Source: Betaproteobacteria bacterium (GTDB taxonomy: Bacteria > Pseudomonadota > Gammaproteobacteria > Burkholderiales > SG8-39). From it: DNA of 64,000 nt. The notes under the pieces were generated by a model that was given only the letters and a program-made list of their open reading frames with translations, was not told the origin of the DNA and made no database searches. Where the stretch lies: assembly GCA_016195915.1 (NCBI GenBank), contig JACPYS010000001.1:62001-126000 (forward strand), in the 5' to 3' direction. Positions within the stretch are counted from its first letter, which is position 1. Every line of letters starts with the position of its first letter. Shown here in pieces: positions 27,917 through 36,896 of this stretch. The position numbers and the translations under genes were made by a program.

Positions 27917-29380
27917 CTACTTCCCTGCCTTGCCTTCCGCCTCGCGCTTGGCGCGGCCCTCGAGGACGCGCGCCTTCTGCTCGTCGGATAGTCCGGACCA
28001 GGCCGCCTTCTTCTCCTCCGGCGTCATGCCGGCCCAGCGCGCGCGGCGTTCCTCCGGCGATGGCGCGGCCATGTTCGCAGCAGCTTGCTCGCCGCTCTTT
28101 GCACCGGTCTTGTCTCCGCCCTTGTCGCGGCGGCCACCGCCTTTCTTGGCCGGTCTCGCGCCGTCGACCGAAGGCTTGTACTCCGGCCGCTGCGCGAGCT
28201 GAACGGTGGCGCCCTCGCGCAGGCGGTCGATGCCGTCGATCACCACCATTTCTCCCGGTGCCAGGCCTTCGCTCACGGCGACACGCGGGCCGTCCACCGG
28301 TCCGAGCACCACCGGTCGGGCGGTGACGCGATTTTCGTCCTTCACGACATAGACGAACAGGCTCTGTGCGCCGCGCTGGATCGCGGCCGCCGGAATGACG
28401 GTGACGTCGGTAAGCGTATCGAGCTTCATGCGCACGTTGACGAACTGGTTGGGAAACAAGGCAGTGTCGGCGTTGGCGAAATTCGCCTTGAGCTTGACGG
28501 TACCGGTCGTCGTGTCGACCTGATTGTCGACCGCGGCGAGCGTTCCGGTCGCGAGTTTCGTCTTCAGGTCGCGGTCCCAGGCTTCCACCGGAACGGCTCC
28601 GCCGGCCTGCTGGCGTTTCAGTACCGACGGGAGGTTGTCCTGCGGAAGGGTATAGAGCACGGTGATCGGCGCGAGCTGCGCGATCACCACCAGCCCGCCT
28701 GCGTCGCCCGCCCGCACGATGTTGCCCGGATCGACCAGCCGCAGCCCGGTGCGCCCGCTCACCGGGGCGGTGATGCGCGCGTAGGTGAGCTGCAGCCGCG
28801 CATTGTCGAGTTGGCCTTGGTCGATCCGCACCACGCCCTCGTATTGGTGGACCAGGGCTTCCTGGGAATCGACCTGCTGCTTGGCGATCGAGTCCTGCCC
28901 GAGCAGCGTCCGGTAACGTTCCACATCCAGCCGGGCGTTGGCGAGCAGCGCCTGATCGCGCGCGAGCTGGCCTTCGGCCTGCTTCAGCTGCGCGTCATAA
29001 GGCCGTGGATCGATTTCGGCAAGCAGCTGGCCCTCCTTCACGACCTGGCCTTCCTCGAAATGCACACGCATCAACTGGCCGTCCACCCGGCTTTTCACCG
29101 TGACCGTGCGCAGCGGAATGGCCGTTCCCAGACCGCTCAGGTAGACGTCCAGATCGCCAGTGCGCGCAGGCACCGCGACCACCGGAATCGGCGCGCCCAC
29201 GCCTCCCGGTCGGCCACCCTTGGCCTGCGGCGCAGTGACGGGGACCGCCGCTTCGGAAGGCGGCAGGTAGCGCTGGTAGGCGTAGTAGCCACCGCCCGAG
29301 GCGAGCGCAAGCAGCACGAGCCACAACCATGCGCGGCTTCGCGATGGTTTCCCGACGCTCTGCAATGCAGTTTCGTCCAT
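27917..29380 (-). CDS. mdtA: RND periplasmic adaptor (membrane fusion protein) with long charged C-terminal tail
   Basis: A 487-residue adaptor. One N-terminal membrane anchor ([18 protein letters not shown]) precedes the lipoyl/barrel-sandwich domain ([39 protein letters not shown]), the alpha-helical hairpin, and the beta-barrel/MP domain ([20 protein letters not shown]). It links the two permeases to the outer-membrane channel. The last roughly 85 residues are unusual: Gly/Lys-rich, then Glu/Arg/Ala-rich with two similar blocks ([14 protein letters not shown] and [13 protein letters not shown]). First gene of the operon; GGAG lies 5 nt before its ATG. Confidence 0.93.
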   Translation of the reverse strand: MDETALQSVGKPSRSRAWLWLVLLALASGGGYYAYQRYLPPSEAAVPVTAPQAKGGRPGGVGAPIPVVAVPARTGDLDVYLSGLGTAIPLRTVTVKSRVDGQLMRVHFEEGQVVKEGQLLAEIDPRPYDAQLKQAEGQLARDQALLANARLDVERYRTLLGQDSIAKQQVDSQEALVHQYEGVVRIDQGQLDNARLQLTYARITAPVSGRTGLRLVDPGNIVRAGDAGGLVVIAQLAPITVLYTLPQDNLPSVLKRQQAGGAVPVEAWDRDLKTKLATGTLAAVDNQVDTTTGTVKLKANFANADTALFPNQFVNVRMKLDTLTDVTVIPAAAIQRGAQSLFVYVVKDENRVTARPVVLGPVDGPRVAVSEGLAPGEMVVIDGIDRLREGATVQLAQRPEYKPSVDGARPAKKGGGRRDKGGDKTGAKSGEQAAANMAAPSPEERRARWAGMTPEEKKAAWSGLSDEQKARVLEGRAKREAEGKAGK

Positions 29381-29531
29381 CTACGCTCCGGACAAAACGA
29401 CAATTTTACGTTACTGGCCGCGTCATACAGGCTCTGCGGTGGATTGCGCGCGCCGTCAGGTGCGTGAAAGGATGGGTCTCGTCCGGTTCTCGTTGGTGTA
29501 GGATGGACGAAGCCAACCATCGGGTGAACCC

Positions 29532-29825
29532 ATGAGTGAACACGCAGCGGCACCGGCGCCGGCACCAGCGGCGGCCCCGGCGGCACCGCAGGACCCGGTC
29601 AGGGACCTCGCGCTGCAGATTTACGTTCAAATCGCCGGCAATGTTTTCAAGGGACAGCAGCCGATGCCCGACCCGAAGGCCGTCGCGATGATGAGCTTCA
29701 AGCTCGCCGAGGCGTTCATACAGGCGCACCAGGAGATCAACGCGGCCATCATCGCGGAAGCGAAAAAGCGCAGCAGCTTCAGCTTCGATGACTTCGACCT
29801 GGGCGCCGGCGCGAAGAAGACCTGA
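29532..29825 (+). CDS. Small Ala/Pro-leading conserved-looking hypothetical protein
   Basis: A 97-residue protein. An Ala/Pro-rich N-terminus (first 20 residues) is followed by an all-helical body: LALQIYVQIAGNVFKGQQ, MMSFKLAEAFIQAHQEINAA, and a Ser/Phe/Asp-rich end. It looks cytosolic and helical, and no family is recognised. It is divergent from the efflux operon and lies 21 nt before a lipoprotein gene, so the two may be co-transcribed. Confidence 0.6.
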   Translation: MSEHAAAPAPAPAAAPAAPQDPVRDLALQIYVQIAGNVFKGQQPMPDPKAVAMMSFKLAEAFIQAHQEINAAIIAEAKKRSSFSFDDFDLGAGAKKT

Positions 29826-29846
29826 ACCGATGGCAGAGTGAAGACC

Positions 29847-30185
29847 ATGCGAAAAATTCTGCTTCTCGTTGTATGTTTGGGTGTGTTCTGCGGATGCGCC
29901 GATACGCGCTGGAGCAAGGCGGGCGCCGACCCGGCCATGCTCGCGCAGGACCTCGAACAATGCTGGAGTACGGTTGCGCTGCAGGTACCGCGGCCCGCGA
30001 CGATGCCGCGTTCCATGGGCACGGTCACGGGTTCGGGCGGTTCCGTGCCCATCGTCGTCAACACCGAACCCTCGCAGAATGCGGAATCGATCGATCGCCT
30101 GCAGCGCGAGGAAAGGCTGCTGGCGCAATGCATGAACGCCAAGGGCTATGCACGGGTCTCTGCCGGGGAGGCAAACCCGAAGTAG
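29847..30185 (+). CDS. Small lipoprotein of unknown function
   Basis: A 112-residue precursor. The hydrophobic start KILLLVVCLGVFCGC ends in a Cys that could be lipidated, although the box (F-C-G-C) is not canonical. The mature part, DTRWSKAGADPAMLAQDLEQ, a further Cys, and RLLAQCMNAKGYARV at the end, resembles the many small proteobacterial lipoproteins ending in C-M-x-x-KGY/GW. An upstream in-frame GTG exists; the ATG is preceded by GAGTGAAG. It is convergent with the Nfn-Kor operon, whose last gene ends 6 nt away. Confidence 0.65.
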   Translation: MRKILLLVVCLGVFCGCADTRWSKAGADPAMLAQDLEQCWSTVALQVPRPATMPRSMGTVTGSGGSVPIVVNTEPSQNAESIDRLQREERLLAQCMNAKGYARVSAGEANPK

Positions 30186-30191
30186 GGCGCC

Positions 30192-32429
30192 TCAGGCGAA
30201 GGGTTCGGCGCGCTTGATCAGCTCTTCCAGGTCCGGCTCATCCGGATTGTGCGGCTTGCCCGGGTGGATGATCGAAAGCTGGCAGTTCTCCGCTGCTTCC
30301 ACGAGTTCGCGATAGCTCCCCGCTCCAAGGTCCGCGATGTACGCCTGCTGATTCGCATCGTAGGCGAACATCCGGTCGTTGATCTGGGTGCACTCGTTGC
30401 AGCTCGAGCAGCGAATGGTTTCGATATACGCCTCCTCCGAGGGACGCTCCGCTGGCGCGGCTTCGGCCGAGGCAGCGGCGGAGGCGGCCGGCGAAACGGC
30501 CGATGCGGCGGGTACCGCTGTCGTCGCAGCCGCCGCGCTTGTGGCCTCGGCCTTCAGGTTCGCGAACTCGCTCTGTTTTCGCTCCTCCCAGGCGATCTTC
30601 TCCCGCGCGAGCAGCCGTTCGGCGTGCGAATTGTGAATTCCGCCGAGTTCCTGCAGCCGGTGCCACATTTCGCGGCAGCGGCGCGCCGCCTGCATCAGCC
30701 TGGCGTCGACGACCAGCCGCTGCAGAACGTCGTTTTCATCCACCGCCAGCACGTAGGGAACTTTCCCTTCCCGCTCCATTTCGCCCAGGGACAGCCACTG
30801 CTCCACCGTGACCATGTTCGCGTTCCAGTGCGAACGCGGAACTCTCGCGAAGTACCTGGCGTGACGGCGGTCAGTGGCCGCGAAGTCGACGATCGTGAAG
30901 GCGAGCTGCTCGCTCACCCGCTGCAACTCCTCGTCCGAATACGCGAAGTGATCGACGGGCCAGTCCTCGCCCGCGTGCGGGTTATCGTCGATGGAGAAAC
31001 GCGACGCCCAGTCGGAACCTGCGGCCGGATCGCAGCTGAAGGCCGGAAACGCGCGCGCCTGCATGGCGGCGGCCGCTGCAAGGTAAGGCGGCAGCAGGCT
31101 GGCGGGCGCAGCCGAACCCGAAAAGACGCTGAACAGCGCAGGCCCGTTGTAACCCACGCCGCTTTGAATGCGCTCGCGGAACTGATAGAGATTTGAACTG
31201 CTCGACTGCAGAACGAAGACGTTGTCGAGTCCGAGGGCCGTGCTGGCAAGCTGGGCACCGCGTACGCCGAAAACAATCTGTCCATCGCCGACCGACGAGG
31301 CTTCCAGTACCTCCTCGGTCTGCACCAGAACCTTGATCGGCAGGCCCGAGGAGAGGACTTCCATGAGCATGGCGTTTTCCGGGGCGTCGGTCCGGCCCGC
31401 CGCGATGCACACGAGGTAATCGGGAAACGCCACCATGTCCGCCGGTCCGAGGGAGCTCGAATCGAATTCCGCGAACAGCGGATCGTGTTTTGCCTCGTCG
31501 TACCGGCCGTCGGCTTCGAGTTCGGCGATCGAAATCGCCTTCACCAGCTCGACCGACTCGGTAAGGCGCTTGCGGAAGGCCGCCACGGCGCTGGCGCAGT
31601 CGTCGAAACAGAATGCATGGTGCCCGGTAGTGGGCGACGACCGCGCTGCCTCGGGCGGCGCAAAGAACTGCTGCGACCGGAGCACAGCGAGTGCCCACTC
31701 GATGCGCTTCCTGCGCGCAACCGGGAGATCGTCGTCCTGGGCAGCCTTGCGCAGCAGCTTCGACATCGCGGTGAAGTCGAAAATGTCCTGGTGCGGGCCG
31801 CCCACCGAGGCCTTGAGGCTTTCGGCGCGCCGGCCAGCATCCGAGCGAACGAACGCGGCTCGCAGAATGTCGGAGAGTTTCACCGCAAGCGCGCCGCCTT
31901 CCGCGTGGAATTTGCGGGCCTTCTGCGCCTGCGCCGCCTGCCACAGGTGCCGCAGCAGGAGCGCCGGCATGTCGCGCGTGCAATCGAGCACCTCGCCATC
32001 GACCTCGAGTGCGGCGCCCGTGTGGGCGAGGACTTTTCCGGGCGTTTCGTCGGCCTCCGACGCGAACTTTGCGGTCGCGAGTGACCACAGTCCGGAGAGC
32101 GGTCCCGTCTCGCCCTGCGCGACCAGGGCGCGGATCTCGCGCTCGAGCTTCAGCACGTGCTTTCTCAGGCGTTCGCCCTCGATGCCGCGCGGCGCGACCT
32201 GTTTCAGCAGATTGTCGACCACGCTCGAGAGCGATTGCACCGGACCACCCTCGGCGCCGCCCTCGACCAGCACCACGGGAAAGTCGTAGCGCAATCGCGT
32301 AAGGTCGCGAAAACCGGCGAGAAGAGCGGGGCGAAGGTTCACCGCGTCGATCGGCTCGAGCTCTTCGCTGTGCCGTTTGCCCGTCAGATGGAAGACGAAC
32401 TGTTCCTGGAATTTTGTGGCCATGTCCAT
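30192..32429 (-). CDS. 745-residue PFOR-like protein with C-terminal single-cluster ferredoxin domain
   Basis: Last gene of the Nfn-Kor operon. The C-terminus is a one-cluster ferredoxin: Cys at 674, 677 and 680 (IRCSSCNECTQIND) and 716 (AENCQLSIIHPGKP). The central part resembles the thiamine-diphosphate domain of pyruvate:ferredoxin oxidoreductase in layout: a strand followed by IKVLVQTEEVLE, an LASTALGLDNVFV segment, then YNGPALFSVFSG and FSIDDNP. The GDG and Asn cofactor ligands are not in their usual places, so it is probably catalytically degenerate. A long Ala-rich linker (roughly 620-660) joins the two parts. It could dock KorAB and carry electrons to NfnAB or another acceptor. An upstream open frame of 50 codons was excluded because GGAAGA precedes this ATG. 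Confidence 0.75.
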   Translation of the reverse strand: MDMATKFQEQFVFHLTGKRHSEELEPIDAVNLRPALLAGFRDLTRLRYDFPVVLVEGGAEGGPVQSLSSVVDNLLKQVAPRGIEGERLRKHVLKLEREIRALVAQGETGPLSGLWSLATAKFASEADETPGKVLAHTGAALEVDGEVLDCTRDMPALLLRHLWQAAQAQKARKFHAEGGALAVKLSDILRAAFVRSDAGRRAESLKASVGGPHQDIFDFTAMSKLLRKAAQDDDLPVARRKRIEWALAVLRSQQFFAPPEAARSSPTTGHHAFCFDDCASAVAAFRKRLTESVELVKAISIAELEADGRYDEAKHDPLFAEFDSSSLGPADMVAFPDYLVCIAAGRTDAPENAMLMEVLSSGLPIKVLVQTEEVLEASSVGDGQIVFGVRGAQLASTALGLDNVFVLQSSSSNLYQFRERIQSGVGYNGPALFSVFSGSAAPASLLPPYLAAAAAMQARAFPAFSCDPAAGSDWASRFSIDDNPHAGEDWPVDHFAYSDEELQRVSEQLAFTIVDFAATDRRHARYFARVPRSHWNANMVTVEQWLSLGEMEREGKVPYVLAVDENDVLQRLVVDARLMQAARRCREMWHRLQELGGIHNSHAERLLAREKIAWEERKQSEFANLKAEATSAAAATTAVPAASAVSPAASAAASAEAAPAERPSEEAYIETIRCSSCNECTQINDRMFAYDANQQAYIADLGAGSYRELVEAAENCQLSIIHPGKPHNPDEPDLEELIKRAEPFA

Positions 32430-32449
32430 TTCTTGGGTCTTCCGGTGGT

Positions 32450-33439
32450 TCAGGCTGCGCGCTGCGTCTGAAGGTCTTCGTCGGGCCAGACCGTGACCTT
32501 GTCCAGTTCCTTTTCGAAGCCTGCGCGGATGAACTCGGGCGTGCGCATCTGCGCAGGATGCCGGAGGTCTTCGTAGCACGGTACCTTGGGGTTGCGATAC
32601 AGGATACCGACCGGGATCGGGTCGTCGAGCGAGGCGATTTCGCGCGCGCGGTCGATGTTCGACGGGTCATGCTCCTGCTGGTTCTTGTAGGTCTTGGTGA
32701 GTCCCGCGCTCAGCTGCAGACCGTCGGGGTGCGTGAGCAGCAGCGTCTTCTGCGGATCGTGCAGCCAGGGCTCGAACATCTTCGGCAGGAATTCCGGGCA
32801 GCGCTGGATGACGCGCACGAAGGAAAATCCGCGGTGCCGGAACGCGGCGGACATGATGTCGTACATCACTTCGGGCACCCAGTCGACCGCCTGCGCCACG
32901 AACGAAACGTTCTGCACTCCGAGGGTGACGCTCAGGGGATTGAGCGCTTCCAGCTCGGAGCCGCGCGGCGTGGTGTTGCTCTTGAGGCCGATCGGCGACG
33001 TCGGCGACGCCTGTTTCTTGGTGAGTCCGTAGACGTGGTTGTCATGCAGCATTACGGTCATGTTCATGTTGTACCGGATGGCATGGATCCAGTGCGCGGC
33101 GCCGATGCTGCAGCAGTCGCCGTCGCCGGTATTGACGAAAACGTGCAGGTCCGGGCGGGCCATCTTGACGCCTTCGGCCACCGGAAAGGCGCGTCCGTGT
33201 ATGCCGTGAAAGCCGTAGGTCTTCATGTAGTGGGGCAGGCGGCTCGAGCAGCCGATGCCCGATACGAACATGGTCTTTTCCGGCCGCAGTTCCTCGTCCC
33301 GGCACAAGCGCTGCACGGCGGCGAGAATGGCGTTGTCGCCGCATCCGCTGCACCAGCGCGGCACGCCGCCCTGGTAGTCCTCCAGCGAGTGATGTTCCTG
33401 ATGCAACCGGATCAGGCAATGGGTGGACGATGTTGTCAT
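32450..33439 (-). CDS. korB: 2-oxoacid:ferredoxin oxidoreductase beta subunit (first copy)
   Basis: A 329-residue thiamine-diphosphate subunit. RWCSGCGDNAIL and VSGIGCSSRLPHY supply cysteines for the [4Fe-4S] cluster. The cofactor motif begins at NTGDGDCCSIGAAHWIHAIR and ends in the metal-binding DNHVYGLTKKQASPTS. With KorA it oxidises a 2-oxoacid (2-oxoglutarate is the likeliest from subunit type, pyruvate or others possible) to the acyl-CoA, reducing ferredoxin. Its ATG overlaps the korA stop (ATGA), and GGAGG lies 9 nt upstream. Confidence 0.92.
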   Translation of the reverse strand: MTTSSTHCLIRLHQEHHSLEDYQGGVPRWCSGCGDNAILAAVQRLCRDEELRPEKTMFVSGIGCSSRLPHYMKTYGFHGIHGRAFPVAEGVKMARPDLHVFVNTGDGDCCSIGAAHWIHAIRYNMNMTVMLHDNHVYGLTKKQASPTSPIGLKSNTTPRGSELEALNPLSVTLGVQNVSFVAQAVDWVPEVMYDIMSAAFRHRGFSFVRVIQRCPEFLPKMFEPWLHDPQKTLLLTHPDGLQLSAGLTKTYKNQQEHDPSNIDRAREIASLDDPIPVGILYRNPKVPCYEDLRHPAQMRTPEFIRAGFEKELDKVTVWPDEDLQTQRAA

Positions 33440-35355
33440 TGCTTCATTCCTCCGGTTTTCAGTCTTTCCCGCACCACTTCGCAGATGGCCCCGGGCTTGA
33501 TCGGCTGCCCGCGTGCCTCGCTCCAGCAATCGACATCGACCAGGGTGCGGGCCCGCAGGATCATTGCCAGCGCCGAGTAACGGCGGTTGCTCGCATCGAT
33601 GATCTCGTCTTCGAGACGGTCGGACCAGTTGCTCTCTACGGTCATCACCTGCTTGAAGCGCTGCATGATTTCCTTCACCCCCGAGGGCATCGGCTGGATG
33701 AATTGCAGATGCAGGGAAGACACCTTGAGGCCTTCGGCGCTCAGGCGCCCGACCGCTTCCTCGATCGCTCCCTTGGTGCTGCCCCAGCCCACCACCAGCA
33801 TGTCCCCTTCGGGTGCGCCGAACACGGGCGGCGTCTTCAGGGTCTTCTGCAGTGCCGCCAGCTTCAGGCTGCGGTGACGCAGTCCTTCCTCGTTGATCGC
33901 GGGATCGTAGGCCACGTGGCTCAACCGGTCGTGGGCGAGTCCGGTCAGCGTGTGCATGCCATGCGGCTGACCTGGAACGAAGCGGCGCATCAGGCCGGTG
34001 ACCGGGTCCCAGTCATAGGGCTTCGCGCCGTCCGGCACCGGACTCTGGTCCACCGGCGGCGCGAGCCAGTCTGCGCTGAAACGGGGCCGCGGGAACGGTT
34101 GCTGCGCGGTCGCCAGACTCGCATCGGAAAGCACCACGACCACCATGTTGAAGGTCTCGGCGATCTTGCGCGCGGTAATGATCGAGTAGAAACAATCCTC
34201 GATGCCGCTCGCAGCGAGTACCACCTTGGGCGCGTCGCCGTGGCTGCCGAAGCACGCCTGCAGCAGGTCTCCCTGTTCCATCTTGGTTGGCTGGCCCGTG
34301 CTCGGACCGCCGCGCTGGACATTGACCACCACCAGCGGAATCTCGGCCATCACCGCGAGTCCGATGGCCTCCTGTTTGAGCGAAATGCCCGGACCGGAGG
34401 AGATGGTGACCGCGCACTTGCCTGCGTAGGATGCGCCGATCGCGAAGGCGCAGGCCGCGATTTCGTCCTCCGCCTGGTGCACGATGCCGCCGACCCGCTC
34501 GAACACGTCGCTCAGGTAATGCGACGCGGAAGTGGCGGGCGTGATCGGATACATGGCGCAGATTTCCATGCCCGACGCGAGGACGCCGAGCGCGATCGCC
34601 GTGTTGCCGTTCACCACGATCTGCGGCTCGGCCGAACGCGTCGCCGGAATACGGAACTTGAAGTCCAGGTTCTGCTCTGCCCACTGCCAGCCGGCCTCCA
34701 GCAGCTGCTGGTTGGACTTGATCACCTGCTCGTCCTTCTTGCCGAAAATCCGCTCGATCTGTTCGCGCCCCAGCTTCAGCTCGAGGCTGTAGATGCTGCA
34801 CAGGATTCCGAGCACAAACATGTTCTTGCCGCGGCGCGGGTCGGAAACAAGCGTGCGGCACTCGCGTTCGAGCGGCGCTTCGATCACCCGGTAGCCGTCG
34901 TTCTCGAGCGCCCTGAGGACCTTGGCGTAGGACGCGACGATTTTCGGATCGCGGTGCTCGCGCCACATGCTCTCGAGCAGGATGGTGGCGCCGTGCTTGA
35001 GCTCGCCCGCCTGCACGCGTCCGAGCAGCACCTGTTCGTTGAACGCCACCACCAGGTCCGTTTCGTCGCCACCGTTGGTGACTTGCCGCGAGCCCATCCG
35101 GATGCGGATGCCGCTCGCTCCGGCGACGCTGCGCGCTGGAGGCTGGATCTCCGCCGGGATGATTTCCGTGGTCCAGACGCCGTTGCCCATGCGTGCTGCG
35201 ATCGCCCCGAGCGACTGGCCGCAGCGCTGCGCGCCCTCGCCCGAATCGCTGATGACTTCGACGATGTGTTCGGCCAGCGTCACCGCCGGCTTTGCCGATG
35301 CGCTCGGAGCGGCCTGCCGGCCGACGGCGGTTTGCGCGTCAAACGTATAGTTCAT
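33436..35355 (-). CDS. korA: 2-oxoacid:ferredoxin oxidoreductase alpha subunit with fused gamma domain (first copy)
   Basis: A 639-residue subunit. Residues about 25-215 are the gamma domain that binds CoA (for example AFNEQVLLGRVQAGELKHGA and KNMFVLGILCSIYSLELKLG). The rest is the alpha pyrimidine-binding domain: IVVNGNTAIALGVLASGMEI, YPITPATSASHYLSDVFE, and GPGISLKQEAIGLAVMAEIP then RGGPSTGQPTK. The gamma-alpha fusion is the form typical of proteobacterial Kor enzymes. It lies 21 nt after nfnB with only a weak ribosome site, and is coupled to korB by overlapping codons. Confidence 0.92.
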   Translation of the reverse strand: MNYTFDAQTAVGRQAAPSASAKPAVTLAEHIVEVISDSGEGAQRCGQSLGAIAARMGNGVWTTEIIPAEIQPPARSVAGASGIRIRMGSRQVTNGGDETDLVVAFNEQVLLGRVQAGELKHGATILLESMWREHRDPKIVASYAKVLRALENDGYRVIEAPLERECRTLVSDPRRGKNMFVLGILCSIYSLELKLGREQIERIFGKKDEQVIKSNQQLLEAGWQWAEQNLDFKFRIPATRSAEPQIVVNGNTAIALGVLASGMEICAMYPITPATSASHYLSDVFERVGGIVHQAEDEIAACAFAIGASYAGKCAVTISSGPGISLKQEAIGLAVMAEIPLVVVNVQRGGPSTGQPTKMEQGDLLQACFGSHGDAPKVVLAASGIEDCFYSIITARKIAETFNMVVVVLSDASLATAQQPFPRPRFSADWLAPPVDQSPVPDGAKPYDWDPVTGLMRRFVPGQPHGMHTLTGLAHDRLSHVAYDPAINEEGLRHRSLKLAALQKTLKTPPVFGAPEGDMLVVGWGSTKGAIEEAVGRLSAEGLKVSSLHLQFIQPMPSGVKEIMQRFKQVMTVESNWSDRLEDEIIDASNRRYSALAMILRARTLVDVDCWSEARGQPIKPGAICEVVRERLKTGGMKQ

Positions 35356-35376
35356 TGTTCCGATCTTCTATATATG

Positions 35377-36882
35377 TCAGGCGATGCGCACGCGGGCGTA
35401 GCCGCGTTCGCTGAGGTCGATCCCGAACAGCTTGCCAGTGCCTCCGGCACGCTCGGGCAGATAGACAACGTCGGTGTCGCGCAGGCCCAGATAGGCCTTC
35501 ATGCCGGCCGCCGCTTTGCGTCCGGCGCCCATCGCCTCGATCACGGTCGCGGCGCCGGTGACGATGTCGCCGCCCGCAAATACGCCGCTGATCGAAGTCG
35601 CAAGGTTTTCGTCCGCCTGGATGTAGCCCCGCTTGTCGAGCTTCAACTTGCAGGTCTGCCCGAGGATAGGATTGGCATTGGTGCCGATCGCGAATACCAC
35701 CACGTCGGCTTCGAACTCGAACTCGCTGCCCGCGACTGGAACCGGCCGGCGCCTGCCGGAATCGTCCGGCTCGCCCAGTTCCATGCGGATGCAGCGCATG
35801 CCGCGCACGTTCTTCTTTCCGTCATCGAGAATTTCGACCGGGCTCGTCAGCCAGTTGAATTCGATGCCTTCCTCCTCCGCGTGGTGGATTTCCTCCGCGC
35901 GCGCCGGGGCTTCCTTCTTGGTACGGCGGTAGATGCAGTACACTTTTTCGGCGCCCAGACGCAAGCTCACGCGCATCGCATCCATCGCCGTGTTGCCCGC
36001 GCCGATCACCGCTACCCGGCGGCCCGGTTGCAGCGGCGTGTCGTAGTCGGGGAACTCCTTGGCGCGCATCAGGTTGCAGCGCGTGAGCAGCTCGTTGGCC
36101 GAGAGAACGCCGTTGAGCGACTCACCCGGAATGCCCATGAAACTCGGATAGCCGGCGCCGGTGCCGACGAATACCGCGTCATAGCCCATCTCGGTGAGCA
36201 TCTGCTCGATCGTGAACAGGCGCCCGACCAGCGTATTGCACTCGAACTTGATGCCCAGGCGCGCGAGCTTCCCGATCTCCGCGTCGATGACTTCGTTCGG
36301 CAGGCGGAAGTCGGGAATTCCGTACTTCAGCACGCCGCCCGCCTGGTGGAACGCTTCGTAAACGGTGACGTCGCACCCGGCCTTGGCCATGTCGGCCGCG
36401 CAGGCCATCCCGGCGGGACCGGAGCCGACGATACCGACCTTGTAGCCGTTGCGCTCGATGTAGGGAATGTTCGCCCACCCCTCCTTGATCGCGAGGTCGC
36501 CGACCCAGCGCTCGAGTCGCCCGATCGCGACAGGTGCCAGGACGTCGCCCACCGTGCAGACCCCCTCGCACTGGGTCTCTTGCGGGCAGACGCGTCCGCA
36601 GATGGCCGGCAGAAGATTGGTGTCCGTAATGGTGTCGTACGCGCCCTGAAAATTCTTCTCGCTGATCTTCTTGATGAAGCCCGGAATATCGATGCCGACC
36701 GGGCAGCCCCGTACACAGGGTTCGTCCGGACACATCAGGCAACGGTCCGCCTCGCGCAAGGCGTCGTCGCGCTGGTAGCCGAGCGATACCTCGGTGAAGT
36801 TCTTCGCCCGCTCGCGCGGGTCCTGTTCCTGAACCGGAGTCCGCTCTTGCGGAATGGTTCGGATTGTTTTCTTCTTGGCCAT
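35377..36882 (-). CDS. nfnB: NfnB-like / GltD-type FAD-NADPH iron-sulfur oxidoreductase
   Basis: A 501-residue flavoprotein of the homotetrameric glutamate-synthase-small-subunit class. Eight N-terminal cysteines (48, 51, 56, 60 and 95, 99, 105, 109) fit two [4Fe-4S] clusters. VGIVGSGPAGMACAADMAKA near 149 binds FAD and VAVIGAGNTAMDAMRV binds NADPH. IGTNANPILGQT and GDIVTGAATVIEAMGAGRKA complete the fold. Next to an NfnA-like gene it matches the large subunit of electron-bifurcating NADH-dependent ferredoxin:NADP oxidoreductase, also called SudA. No GltB glutamate synthase large subunit is nearby, which argues against glutamate synthase. Confidence 0.85.
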   Translation of the reverse strand: MAKKKTIRTIPQERTPVQEQDPRERAKNFTEVSLGYQRDDALREADRCLMCPDEPCVRGCPVGIDIPGFIKKISEKNFQGAYDTITDTNLLPAICGRVCPQETQCEGVCTVGDVLAPVAIGRLERWVGDLAIKEGWANIPYIERNGYKVGIVGSGPAGMACAADMAKAGCDVTVYEAFHQAGGVLKYGIPDFRLPNEVIDAEIGKLARLGIKFECNTLVGRLFTIEQMLTEMGYDAVFVGTGAGYPSFMGIPGESLNGVLSANELLTRCNLMRAKEFPDYDTPLQPGRRVAVIGAGNTAMDAMRVSLRLGAEKVYCIYRRTKKEAPARAEEIHHAEEEGIEFNWLTSPVEILDDGKKNVRGMRCIRMELGEPDDSGRRRPVPVAGSEFEFEADVVVFAIGTNANPILGQTCKLKLDKRGYIQADENLATSISGVFAGGDIVTGAATVIEAMGAGRKAAAGMKAYLGLRDTDVVYLPERAGGTGKLFGIDLSERGYARVRIA

Positions 36883-36896
36883 CCGCGTCGATCCTC

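Noticed and set aside
35377-36882. Glutamate synthase small subunit (gltD)
   Set aside because: The fold fits, but there is no gltB nearby and the neighbour is an NfnA-type subunit, so Nfn is the better call.
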